DNA from: a virus
Virus record (IMG/VR): IMGVR_UViG_3300020198_000009
Span: 1-64,000 of that record
Length of the DNA stretch: 64,000 bases
Strand: one strand, 5' to 3'
Shown: positions 7,802 to 14,232 of the stretch, in pieces
Layout of the letters: the number at the start of each line of letters is the position of its first letter
Numbering within the stretch: the stretch's first letter is position 1
Translations under genes and position numbers: made by a program
Notes under the pieces: model-generated
What the model saw: the letters and a program-made list of their open reading frames with translations, nothing else
What the model was told of the DNA's origin: nothing
Databases searched by the model: none

Positions 7802-8107
7802 CTAGCTCCGGATGAGGCAGCGGCAGCCGATGACGGCGCCCGCCTCGTCCCGGACCAGCTCTCCGGGAGCCAGGAGATCACCCCGGCCGCCCGCCGCCGC
7901 GGCGACGAGGGCGGAAACGACGAAGAACGTGTCGGCCTGCGGCTCCGGCAGGTCGACCACGGCGCCGAATTCCCGGCGCTGGCAGGGGATGCCGCCGACC
8001 GACCCGGCGTCGGTCAGCTCGGCGGCGACCCGCGCCACCCGCCCGGAGGGCGGAATGGGCGGGAAGCCAACGACCTGGATCTGGTGAGGGGTTAAATTTA
8101 CGATCAC
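7802..8107 (-). CDS. Small phage protein of the N-L-T-P-H type (101 aa)
   Basis: GTG start at 8107 seven bases after a GGGAGGAGGTG ribosome site, giving MIVNLTPHQIQVVGFPPIPP. The order LTPH, PPSGRVARV, IPCQRREFG, LPEPQADTFFVVSALVA, RGDLLAPGELVRDE and a closing GAVIGCRCL matches a small family often seen in actinobacteria and their phages. The family has no assigned biochemical role that I know of. The downstream and upstream sequences are noncoding and strongly folded. Confidence 0.7.
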   Translation of the reverse strand: MIVNLTPHQIQVVGFPPIPPSGRVARVAAELTDAGSVGGIPCQRREFGAVVDLPEPQADTFFVVSALVAAAAGGRGDLLAPGELVRDEAGAVIGCRCLIRS

Positions 8108-8402
8108 TGGGACACCTCCTCCCGCCTGATGCGGGGCAGATTGAGGGGATCCGCGGCCGGTATGTTTAACGTCCCCCGGCCGGGACGGGGCGCATACCCT
8201 CACGAGGTGGCGAGCCTCGCTACGCTTTGCGCTGAATGACCTCCGGCATCACCACGCCGGCCGCCGGGATCACGCCACGTACTGGAGCCTCTTGCGAGAC
8301 CTTTCCTGGCGTGCACCCCGGCGGAATAAGCGCTGGATATTCTCCCACCCTCCAGCGTGGCGGCCACCGCGCCCCCGGTGGCCAGGTGGGGGGGGTAGCT
8401 AG
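8108..8402 (-). other. Structured noncoding spacer (295 bases)
   Basis: No plausible gene. Nested stems GGTATG (8159-8164) with 8193-8198 and GTCCC (8171-8175) with 8182-8186, a CACGCCA/TGGCGTG pair around 8271-8312, CGCTGGA/TCCAGCG around 8330-8356 and GGCCACC/GGTGGCC (8362-8368, 8377-8383). The spacing looks like a chain of hairpins upstream of the ribosome site of the next leftward gene. Confidence 0.4.
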
Positions 8403-8705
8403 CTAGAGAATCGTACCCCCCTGGCAGAACCCGGAGCCGAAGCGCCGGGCTGCCTTGGCGTACCGCCCCTTGCGCCAGGGGCGGTGGGCGGCGGCCTGGC
8501 CCATCCTGACCCGGCCGACCAATTCGGCCAGGGTCAGGACGACCCCGGCCATCTCGACGGCGACCCCGGCCCCGCCCCGCAGGGCGGAGAACGCGGCCTT
8601 CGCCATGTCCTGGGCCTTGGCCCAAGACATGCCGGCTTCGGCGGGGTCGGCGGCTTCGGCGGCTTCGGCGGCGGCGGGGTCGGCGTTGGTGTTGGGATCC
8701 TGCAT
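8403..8705 (-). CDS. Unknown Ala-rich protein with hydrophobic centre (100 aa)
   Basis: Starts MQDPNTNADPAAAEAAEAAD with GGAGGTG five bases upstream. A low-complexity Ala/Glu segment leads to a helical region (WAKAQDMAKAAFSALRGGAG), a hydrophobic stretch VAVEMAGVVLTLAELVG near residues 50-68 and a basic C-terminus. The layout suggests a membrane-interacting or amphipathic helix protein. No family recognised; the gene stands alone between noncoding segments. Confidence 0.55.
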   Translation of the reverse strand: MQDPNTNADPAAAEAAEAADPAEAGMSWAKAQDMAKAAFSALRGGAGVAVEMAGVVLTLAELVGRVRMGQAAAHRPWRKGRYAKAARRFGSGFCQGGTIL

Positions 8706-8936
8706 GTAGCACCTCCGTGGGCCGCCCCCTGTAAGGGCGGCAGACTTGACCGGGCCCCCAGCGCGTCCCATCCACGGCCCCCGAGGGGACCATGGCTAGA
8801 GGACCGACCCTTACGGCTCAGGCTGCAACCATTCCTGGTCTGTGCCGAGCCTCGGGGGCCGTTTGCCCTGGGGCGGGGAAACTTGCGAGAACCCAAAGGG
8901 GTTCTCAAAGATATTTAACAGAAAACGCCGCTACCT
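8706..8936 (-). other. Structured noncoding spacer with a 13-bp inverted repeat
   Basis: ACGGCCCCCGAGG (8774-8786) pairs with CCTCGGGGGCCGT (8850-8862). Inside lies a hairpin with GGCTC/GAGCC arms and an inner GACCA-GGAA-TGGTT stem-loop. It also contains, on the minus strand, GCCGTAAGGGTCG, close to the 5' part of the tRNA-like element at 9742-9806. A second hairpin, GAGAACCC/GGGTTCTC near 8888-8907, lies downstream of the gene ending at 8937 and may act as its 3' end. Confidence 0.45.
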
Positions 8937-9233
8937 TTACGGGTCGCAGCGGACCATTTCGGCGGCCACCTGGTCCCGGGCGAGAGCGTCCGACGCCGCC
9001 CACTCGGGAACCCGGTTCTCCCGGACGGCCTCCTTGCAGAGGGTCTTCCGGGTCACGAAGAGCACCGCCATCTCCTCGCGGGCACAGGAATACTCGTCGT
9101 AGGCAGCCTGGGCCAGCGCCCAGGCGCCTGACGACCTGGCATCGGACTCGGCGGTTTCGTAAGCCAGGCGCGCCAGCCTGACCCACCACCAGGTCCGGTG
9201 AAATAGCGTCAAGAACTCCAGGTAGTCCTTCAC
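8937..9233 (-). CDS. Unknown helical protein (98 aa)
   Basis: GTG start at 9233 overlapping the upstream stop as GTGA; first residues MKDYLEFLTLFHRTWWWVRL. The protein is helical, aromatic at the N-terminus and mixed-charge later (ARLAYETAESDARSSG). The sequence contains no metal site or membrane segment. It is translated from the same message as the 136-residue gene, downstream of the tRNA-like elements. Confidence 0.6.
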   Translation of the reverse strand: MKDYLEFLTLFHRTWWWVRLARLAYETAESDARSSGAWALAQAAYDEYSCAREEMAVLFVTRKTLCKEAVRENRVPEWAASDALARDQVAAEMVRCDP

Positions 9234-9640
9234 GCGCCGCGGCCCCCCCGCGGGGCCTGGTAGTGCCGCCGGCGCTCGGCCAGCTGCGCGCGGATGAGCG
9301 CGCGCAGCCGATCCGCGTGATACCCGAGCCGGTCGGCCCACCAGGCCAACGAGCCCGGGGCCGCCCCTGTGGCGCCGAGCCAGGCCCACGTCTCTCCCCG
9401 GTCGCTCCGGAGGTCGGCGATGGCCTGCCGGACGACCGCCCAGGCGATCGTCCGCTCGGCGCCGGCGGCCAGATCGAGGGGCCGGCCGACCGTGGCCCTG
9501 GCCCGGTCGAGGACCTCCATGGCCTCGACCAGGTGGGCCTGGGCGTAGTCCCGGCCCTCGGGGGTGCGGCAACGCCGCGCGGCCCGTCGCCAGAAGGCGA
9601 CCAGGCGCTCGGCGTTGCCGAGGTAGAGCAGGTCCTGCAT
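9230..9640 (-). CDS. Unknown helical protein (136 aa)
   Basis: ATG preceded by AAAGGAGG. The sequence is Arg/Ala/Leu/Trp-rich (MQDLLYLGNAERLVAFWRRA), predicted helical throughout, with an Arg-rich C-terminus (RRRHYQAPRGGRGA) that could bind nucleic acid. It begins only 22 bases after the tRNA-like element at 9663-9740 and is probably co-transcribed with it. No family recognised. Confidence 0.6.
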   Translation of the reverse strand: MQDLLYLGNAERLVAFWRRAARRCRTPEGRDYAQAHLVEAMEVLDRARATVGRPLDLAAGAERTIAWAVVRQAIADLRSDRGETWAWLGATGAAPGSLAWWADRLGYHADRLRALIRAQLAERRRHYQAPRGGRGA

Positions 9641-9662
9641 GTGGACCTCCTTTCGACCTTAG

Positions 9663-9740
9663 TGGAACCACCGGGACTCGAACCCGGCTCCCTCCTGTGC
9701 GCTTTGGCTTTCGGGAGGGAGGGCACCTGCGACTGGTCCC
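9663..9740 (-). ncRNA. tRNA-like element 2, alanine-type acceptor stem, no anticodon arm
   Basis: Read on the minus strand it starts GGGACCA and ends TGGTTCC-A, a 7-bp acceptor stem whose third pair is G-U and whose next unpaired base is A. A canonical T arm precedes the 3' strand: CCGGG-TTCGAGT-CCCGG. Between them, instead of D and anticodon arms, lies a long CTCCCTCC/GGAGGGAG stem with a large loop. A G3-U70 pair plus A73 is the known alanyl-tRNA synthetase identity set and works on minihelices; charging here is inferred. CCA is not encoded. It begins one base after element 1. Confidence 0.6.
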
Positions 9741-9741
9741 A

Positions 9742-9806
9742 TGGTGGAGCCGGCGGGTACTGACCCCGCGTGCCAGGCTTGCGCCCGGTCGACCCTTTAC
9801 GGCCCC
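9742..9806 (-). ncRNA. tRNA-like element 1, tmRNA-end-like, alanine-type acceptor with encoded CCA
   Basis: Minus-strand sequence starting GGGGCCG and ending CGGCTCC-A-CCA: a 7-bp acceptor stem with a G3-U70 pair, A73 and encoded CCA. The T arm is GCGGG-GTCAGTA-CCCGC. Between acceptor and T arm are an unpaired TAAAGGGTCGA and a 6-bp CCGGGC/GCCTGG stem capped by a GCAA tetraloop. The 5' GGGTCGACCGGG and 3' end resemble the tRNA-like domain of tmRNA (GGxTTCGACxGGG and CCCGCxxGCTCCACCA), but there is no messenger domain and total length is only 65. The phage-type -10 box at 9812-9817 would place the transcript start at or near its first base. Confidence 0.6.
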
Positions 9807-9811
9807 ATGAA

Positions 9812-9817
9812 ATTATC
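9812..9817 (-). promoter_or_regulatory. -10 box of the tRNA-like transcript
   Basis: Minus-strand GATAAT followed by TTC, matching the TATAATTTC/TATAATTC boxes at other phage gene starts. The first base of tRNA-like element 1 lies six bases downstream, the usual distance to a transcription start. Confidence 0.5.
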
Positions 9818-10422
9818 GCCAGGGTGGCGCCTGGACTTCCAGTGATGGGGACGGGCTGCTCATACTGCCCGTCGCTCCCGGATCCCGGCTTGGTGTTTTG
9901 GGCCGCAAACCACAATCGGCCTCTTGCACCGGGAGCAAAACTTGGCGAGTGCCCGTCAGCGCTGCACGCAGTACCCCTGGAAACGGGGCAGATCCCGAAG
10001 GACCAGGACGGGTTTCTCGCCAGTATGGAGTATACCAGCCGACCCGGGGTTGGGTCAAGCTGGGGTTGCCCCTCGGCCTCCGGCCCCGGGCCGGGGGTCA
10101 TCGGACGCGACCGAAATCCCGGCGCCTCCCGTCCTCTGCGCCTGCCGGTCTATGGCTGCGCCGACGAGGACGGGAGTCGCCGAAAAGCCCTCGCGCGCTG
10201 TGTCGATGTTGTCGTTACGCGAGATGCGAGGGCCCGGGGGAGATCCCACCCGAGCGCCTGCTGCATGCTGCGCCGAGTGGGTGGGATCTCCTCGTAGCTG
10301 GCATCAGATCTCGATGCCAGCCTCCTCATGACTACCCCTTCCTGTCCCTCGCGGGACGGTCGCGGCGCAGTGGCGGCGGCTCGATGCCAGGCCTTGCGCC
10401 AGGTGGTGGTGGTGGGGGGGGG
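9818..10422 (-). ncRNA. 605-base structured noncoding segment
   Basis: No credible gene. Long perfect arms: GACGGGC (9850-9856) with 9867-9873; CTCCCGG (9875-9881) with 9929-9935; CTCCCGTCCTC (10126-10136) with 10166-10176; GGAGATCCCACCC (10239-10251) with 10279-10291; CTGGCAT/ATGCCAG at 10298-10320. A TATACT box on the minus strand (10029-10034) is a possible internal promoter. It ends just after the stop of the 119-residue gene. Candidate large structured RNA; class unknown. Confidence 0.5.
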
Positions 10423-10782
10423 CTACTCGGCGCGGTAGGTGGGGTCCCCCGGCCTCTGGTTGCAGAGGCCCGGGGGCACCCCGGCCGCCTGCGCCACGGC
10501 CGACGCGGCCAGGGCGGCGTCCAGCGCCACCTGCGGGCCGACCGTGTCCCGCGCCACGCGGGCGGCCGCCCGCGCGGACAAACCCTTCGTGGCGGCCTCC
10601 CACGCCTGCCACGACGCCTCCTCGGCGTCGTTAGCGGCGGCGAAGGCCGCCCGTGCCGCCTCGACGAGCACTACTTGCGTCGCGCTCAGGACGATGCGCC
10701 CGTCGGGCGCTATGGTCCGGGGCCGTGGGTCGTCGAGGTGGCGGCCGGACCCGCCGCCGATGTGCTCCCAGATCCCGCTCAT
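10423..10782 (-). CDS. Unknown Ala-rich helical protein (119 aa)
   Basis: ATG five bases after AAAGGAGG; begins MSGIWEHIGGGSGRHLDDP. Most of the length is a long Ala-rich helix (about residues 38-100), with Val/Ala heptad-like spacing that might form a coiled coil, and a Pro/Gly C-terminus. No motif identifies a function. It sits alone between two folded noncoding segments. Confidence 0.55.
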   Translation of the reverse strand: MSGIWEHIGGGSGRHLDDPRPRTIAPDGRIVLSATQVVLVEAARAAFAAANDAEEASWQAWEAATKGLSARAAARVARDTVGPQVALDAALAASAVAQAAGVPPGLCNQRPGDPTYRAE

Positions 10783-10984
10783 GCCCCCTCCTTTCTTCGC
10801 CCGTACTGGGCGTCCTTGTCCTCGGAACGGCCGGGAGCCGGGGAGTATTTCGCCACCCCCATGGCGCCCGCCCGAGATGGCGGGAAAAATCTTCGGCCGG
10901 AGCGGGCTTTGCCAGCAGCATGCCAGCGCCAGCCACCCGTACTACCCAGCCCTTCCGGACCGGGGTTCCTCGTGTTGGCAGCCC
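10783..10984 (-). other. Noncoding spacer (202 bases)
   Basis: No gene seen. Small hairpins such as CGCCC/GGGCG near 10799-10813 precede the ribosome site of the 119-residue gene; less clearly folded than the other spacers of this island. Confidence 0.35.
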
Positions 10985-11113
10985 CTAGAACCACGCCGGC
11001 CCGCTGGATAGAAACCAGCAAGCCAGCGCCATGCCAAGCGCCCCAAGAATGTACCTGACGACCGGCGGCTGGCGCCCGAGCCACCGGTCGAGGAGGGCCT
11101 CAAGCCGACGCAT
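10985..11113 (-). CDS. Single-span membrane miniprotein (42 aa)
   Basis: Begins MRRLEALLDRWLGRQPP, then a hydrophobic span about residues 19-35 (VRYILGALGMALACWFL) and a short tail ending WF. GGGAGGG lies five bases before the ATG, and the gene starts 14 bases inside the end of the preceding small gene. Size and topology would suit a lysis accessory or membrane-targeted phage peptide; nothing proves it. Confidence 0.55.
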   Translation of the reverse strand: MRRLEALLDRWLGRQPPVVRYILGALGMALACWFLSSGPAWF

Positions 11114-11291
11114 GAAACCCTCCCACCAGTTGCCGCAGCGACATGGTGGCCAGCGGGCCGACCAGCCGCTGCGGCGGCGGGGTCGTCGGGGGCGGTGTGG
11201 TGGTCCTGGCCTCGACGACGGCCACCCGGCGCTCCAGGGCGCCGAGGGCCGCCAGGACGACCAGGGCGGCGGAGAGGTCTCCTGCGCTCAC
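11100..11291 (-). CDS. Small protein with N-terminal hydrophobic helix and Pro/Thr linker (63 aa)
   Basis: The GTG at 11291 overlaps the upstream stop as GTGA, so it depends on coupled translation; there is only a weak ribosome site of its own. Residues about 5-18 (DLSAALVVLAALGA) are hydrophobic, then a charged helix and a Thr/Pro-rich linker (TTTPPPTTPPP). It is one of three coupled small, mostly membrane-type proteins (10985-11614). Confidence 0.55.
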   Translation of the reverse strand: MSAGDLSAALVVLAALGALERRVAVVEARTTTPPPTTPPPQRLVGPLATMSLRQLVGGFHASA

Positions 11292-11614
11292 GAGCCCAGG
11301 AGGTCCACCGCCTGGTCGTCGAGCTGGCCGGCGGCATAGTGCCGCCCCTGCTCCCTGAGGCGGTCCGCCATCGCCCGGAGCTCTCGGCTCCGGGCGATCT
11401 TGTCGCTGACCGGGGTCGTGTCGCTCGGCGGCGCGGCCATATCGGCCTCGGCCGCGAGGCGGTCGCGCTCGGCCCTATCGGCCTCGGCCTGCTCGGCCGC
11501 CTCGACCGAGGCCGCAGCCGCGCCGACGATGGCCAGGCCGGTGAGCACGGCCAAGCCGATGACGCCCAGGACGTTACCGGCGATCTCGCCGGCCTTCTTC
11601 GAATCAAAACCCAT
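11288..11614 (-). CDS. Membrane-anchored coiled-coil protein (108 aa)
   Basis: ATG five bases after AGGAGGTG; begins MGFDSKKAGEIAGNVLGVIG. A hydrophobic span about residues 12-34 is followed by an Ala/Glu/Arg coiled-coil-like helix (about 38-60) and a second charged helix. The topology of one membrane span plus coiled coil resembles spanin-like or scaffold membrane proteins, but no lipobox or partner gene is evident. First gene of the three-gene cluster. Confidence 0.55.
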   Translation of the reverse strand: MGFDSKKAGEIAGNVLGVIGLAVLTGLAIVGAAAASVEAAEQAEADRAERDRLAAEADMAAPPSDTTPVSDKIARSRELRAMADRLREQGRHYAAGQLDDQAVDLLGS

Positions 11615-11851
11615 TTTACACCTCCTGGAAAGGGAGGCCGGATGCCCAAAGGGCCGGCACCTGTCGATCGGCGCGGCCACCAAGATGGTGTAGCCGTCCG
11701 ACCTACCGGGTGCCGTTGCTCGGCCCATCTTGACGAAATGGCGGCAGCGGGGCATTGAACCCCGCTCGGGACCTTCAGACGACCGCGACACCCCGGAGGG
11801 GCTCGTTTGATCGCCTCTATGCCAGGCTGACACCCGGCATGTCCTTCAGCC

Positions 11852-11888
11852 CTCGCAGCCTGTCAGAGCCGCTTCCGCTTGCCGCTTG
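11852..11888 (+). repeat. 37-bp direct repeat, copy 1
   Basis: Identical to 11924-11960. Each copy contains three CCGCTT units in tandem-like spacing, reminiscent of iterons. The copies are 72 bases apart, with an AT-rich stretch between them in an otherwise GC-rich genome. Confidence 0.85.
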
Positions 11889-11923
11889 CTAAATAAATGA
11901 ATAACCCCTCCTAAGTAAAATTA

Positions 11924-11960
11924 CTCGCAGCCTGTCAGAGCCGCTTCCGCTTGCCGCTTG
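11924..11960 (+). repeat. 37-bp direct repeat, copy 2
   Basis: Perfect second copy of 11852-11888. Together with the intervening AAATAAATGAATAA-type sequence it could be a replication origin, a recombination site or a packaging signal. Confidence 0.85.
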
Positions 11961-12232
11961 GGATCCCCATGGCAGACGAGCATGGCCCGCCTGCCATGGG
12001 GATGCCGGGGAAGCTTCCCCGGCAAAAGGCGACCTGCCCGTGGACGACACGGCCTACGCCGTACCGGGGCCGATACGAGGTTCGCCACGCCCCGACCCCT
12101 TCACATCGCTACCCACGGGCACTTTTCTCGAAGCGCCGCGAAACACCGCCTTTCCGCCCGGCGGCAGGGGCATCGCTTAATTCATGGCGATCCTCCCTTC
12201 AACGAGCCCAAAAGCGCGTTTCAGGGATATTT

Positions 12233-12254
12233 AGCCGAAAAACACGGCTTTTTT
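12233..12254 (+). terminator. Hairpin with T run, rightward orientation
   Basis: AGCCG (12233-12237) pairs with CGGCT (12245-12249), followed by a run of T through 12254. This is an intrinsic terminator on the plus strand although both neighbouring genes are on the minus strand; it may stop a rightward noncoding or antisense transcript. Confidence 0.5.
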
Positions 12255-12301
12255 AGGTGCGCGTTAGCACCACAATGGCGCGATTTTTGGCGCGATTCGG
12301 G

Positions 12302-13765
12302 CTATTGGGATAGGGCCGTGAGCAGGATGCCCTCGTTGATGTACCGCGAGATTCGCGCCGTGAAACTGATCTCGGGCCGGGCGGGCACCGTCAGGAACGT
12401 GTCTGACTCCCGCTCGATCAGCGACCCGTCAGGCAGGAAGACCTGGGCGCCGATCATGAAGTCCTGGTGGACCAATCGTACTCCGGCCGCATGGATGGCC
12501 TCGGTGATCTTCGAGACGACGATGCCGTCCTGGCCCGAGACCGAGTTGACGTAGGCGTCCATCAGCCGACCGGCCTCGACGATCTGCCCGTCGGCGCCGT
12601 CCACGAAGATGTTGCCGTACAGCCAGACCGGCACGAAGTGGCGCACCAGGACGTTGGCCATCGACAACCGGTTGTCGGCGCCGTTGACCCAGTCGTTGAT
12701 GAGCACGACGTCCGGAGCGTAGGAGATGTCGAGCACCAGCACCCGATCGGCCAGGCCGGGGTCGACCGCCAAGGCCACTGGATCTACTGCCGAAAAACGG
12801 TAGCGCGGATCGCAGTTGACCAATTCGGTGTAGGGCGTGACGCCGTCCTGGCCCTTGACGGTCGCGCCGTGGATCTTGAGCAGCGCCCGGTACGGAGAGA
12901 GATCGACCGTCAGCGCGCCGGCGGGCACCGGGATTTCGACGGCCCGGCGCGTGATGGGGGTCCGGACATAGATGTCCGAATGGTTGCCCAGGTGGATGAG
13001 CATCTCGCCCAGCTCGGCATCGACGATGCGCTTGAGATCCCGGCGCATCTCGGGATCGGACATACCCACCGTGAGCAGGTCCTGGATGGTCTGACCGAAG
13101 ACCTCGCGCAGCAGGAAGTCCACCGACGGCGCATTGACGAGGTTGCGGGTGTAGCGGGCCTTGCGCGTGCGCTCGAAGAGCTCCTGGTTCCCCTCGCGAT
13201 CGAGACCACCCTGGATCGCCGAAACCACCAGGGCCTCGATGAAGTTGGCGTCCGAGGCGAGATCGGCAATCTCGGCCACCGCCCCCACGGCCACATCGAA
13301 GGCGGCGCCGACGTCTTCGGCCTCGATCGGGATGTCGACGAAGTAGTGGCCCAGGGTGCCGTCGCGGGAGAAGTCGAATTCCTCAAGGGCCACGGCCACC
13401 TGGGGGTGGTAGACGTTCTCGCCGATGCCGATGACGGCCTGCGCGTCGAGCGAGACGTCGCCGGGGGCCACGTACTTCAAGCGCAGGGTCCCGCGGCTCT
13501 TGGCGCCCTCGCTGCGAACGGCGAAGTTCTGGTAGGCCAGGGCGTCCGCCTGTTCGTCGCTGAAGTCGAGCCAGTTCGAGGCGTTGCGCGCCACCTCGGC
13601 ATCGTTGAGTTTCTCGACGATGCTGGCCACCATCGGCACATGGGGGGCGACAAGGGCGCTGTACTGCGGCGTGCCCTCACGCAAATCGAGGGAGGGATCG
13701 GCCTCGGTCATCGCCGCGATGATGAGATCCTTGGCCTGGCTGTAGATGATATCGCCAGCTGACAT
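12302..13765 (-). CDS. Baseplate J-like protein (baseplate wedge)
   Basis: 487 residues. The N-terminal region SLDLREGTPQYSALVAPHVP resembles the start of baseplate J/gp47-type wedge proteins. A central region with two mixed alpha/beta blocks, then repeated strand-rich segments (DPRYRFSAVDPVALAVDPGL) follows. The family forms the wedge ring of contractile-tail baseplates and contacts gp25. GGGGAG precedes the ATG. It directly follows the gp25-like gene, the usual pairing. Its stop is next to the large noncoding segment, so the transcript may end there. Confidence 0.75.
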   Translation of the reverse strand: MSAGDIIYSQAKDLIIAAMTEADPSLDLREGTPQYSALVAPHVPMVASIVEKLNDAEVARNASNWLDFSDEQADALAYQNFAVRSEGAKSRGTLRLKYVAPGDVSLDAQAVIGIGENVYHPQVAVALEEFDFSRDGTLGHYFVDIPIEAEDVGAAFDVAVGAVAEIADLASDANFIEALVVSAIQGGLDREGNQELFERTRKARYTRNLVNAPSVDFLLREVFGQTIQDLLTVGMSDPEMRRDLKRIVDAELGEMLIHLGNHSDIYVRTPITRRAVEIPVPAGALTVDLSPYRALLKIHGATVKGQDGVTPYTELVNCDPRYRFSAVDPVALAVDPGLADRVLVLDISYAPDVVLINDWVNGADNRLSMANVLVRHFVPVWLYGNIFVDGADGQIVEAGRLMDAYVNSVSGQDGIVVSKITEAIHAAGVRLVHQDFMIGAQVFLPDGSLIERESDTFLTVPARPEISFTARISRYINEGILLTALSQ

Positions 13766-13766
13766 C

Positions 13767-14231
13767 CTAGAAACTCCCCGTTATCACCGCGGTGGGCACT
13801 TCGAGTCCGACGGCCTGTTCGAGCTGGTTCACGATGGCGATTCGCAACGTAGCCTCGGCCTGCTCGCCATCCACCTCGACCTCGTCGAGCACGATGCGCG
13901 CGAGCTTCTCGGAAGGTGGTAGGGCCGCGGCGGCCTGCCTGAACTTGATGCGAGATTCTGCCTTATGGACTTCGATCGCCAACAAGGAGGCGATCTCCTT
14001 CTCGCTTCCGCCTATGGGCAACGTCCCGATGTAGGTACCGAGCAGCGTGCCACAGGTCGGATCGTCATGAATCGATCCCTCGGTCGTCAACAGGAAGAAG
14101 AGGACTTCCGACGCCAGCTTTTCCAGGCCGGTCGCACGACGTACGCTCAACGCGGCCGACTTGTCGAATTTGAGCCGGAACAGCCCGGCGCTGATGCGCT
14201 CGAAGGTCCCGATCGAGAATCCGACCGACAT
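13767..14231 (-). CDS. Baseplate gp25/W-like protein
   Basis: 154 residues starting MSVGFSIGTFERISAGLFRL. The segment EVLFFLLTTEGSIHDDPTCG followed by GTLLGTYIG matches the pattern of gp25-like baseplate proteins, in which a small lysozyme-like fold helps initiate sheath assembly. It sits between the baseplate J gene and another small baseplate-type gene in a tight leftward unit. Confidence rests on both the motif and the neighbour. Confidence 0.65.
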   Translation of the reverse strand: MSVGFSIGTFERISAGLFRLKFDKSAALSVRRATGLEKLASEVLFFLLTTEGSIHDDPTCGTLLGTYIGTLPIGGSEKEIASLLAIEVHKAESRIKFRQAAAALPPSEKLARIVLDEVEVDGEQAEATLRIAIVNQLEQAVGLEVPTAVITGSF

Positions 14232-14232
14232 A

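Larger units (their letters stand above)
11615..12301. other. 687-base noncoding segment with repeats and AT-rich spot
   Basis: No credible gene. Contents: a T-arm-like hairpin on the minus strand (11746-11766), the 37-bp direct repeat at 11852-11888 and 11924-11960 flanking an AT-rich stretch (about 11889-11923), a hairpin-plus-T-run reading rightward at 12233-12254, and a GGTGC/GCACC hairpin just after. This is the least gene-like, most origin- or packaging-site-like region in the window. Confidence 0.45.

Noticed and set aside
7270-7815. 181-residue rightward frame across the noncoding segment
   Set aside because: No ribosome site, composition driven by GC-rich hairpins, and it runs over the start of a better gene; the arms explain the lack of stops.
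9663-9740. Ordinary tRNA gene
   Set aside because: The T arm and acceptor are canonical but D and anticodon arms cannot be drawn, so it cannot be a decoding tRNA.
11746-11766. Possible third tRNA-like element (CGGGG-TTCAATG-CCCCG hairpin on the minus strand)
   Set aside because: The T-arm-like hairpin is good, but no upstream partner for a 7-bp acceptor stem could be found and there is no G3-U70 pair, so only the hairpin is noted.
11852-11960. CRISPR array
   Set aside because: Only two copies of a 37-bp repeat with one 35-bp AT-rich gap; not palindromic and no cas genes.
12467-13762. 431-residue frame antisense to the baseplate J gene
   Set aside because: A mirror of codon bias in the true gene; no ribosome site and no motif. 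The same applies to other long antisense frames such as 23662-25830 and 61143-63398.
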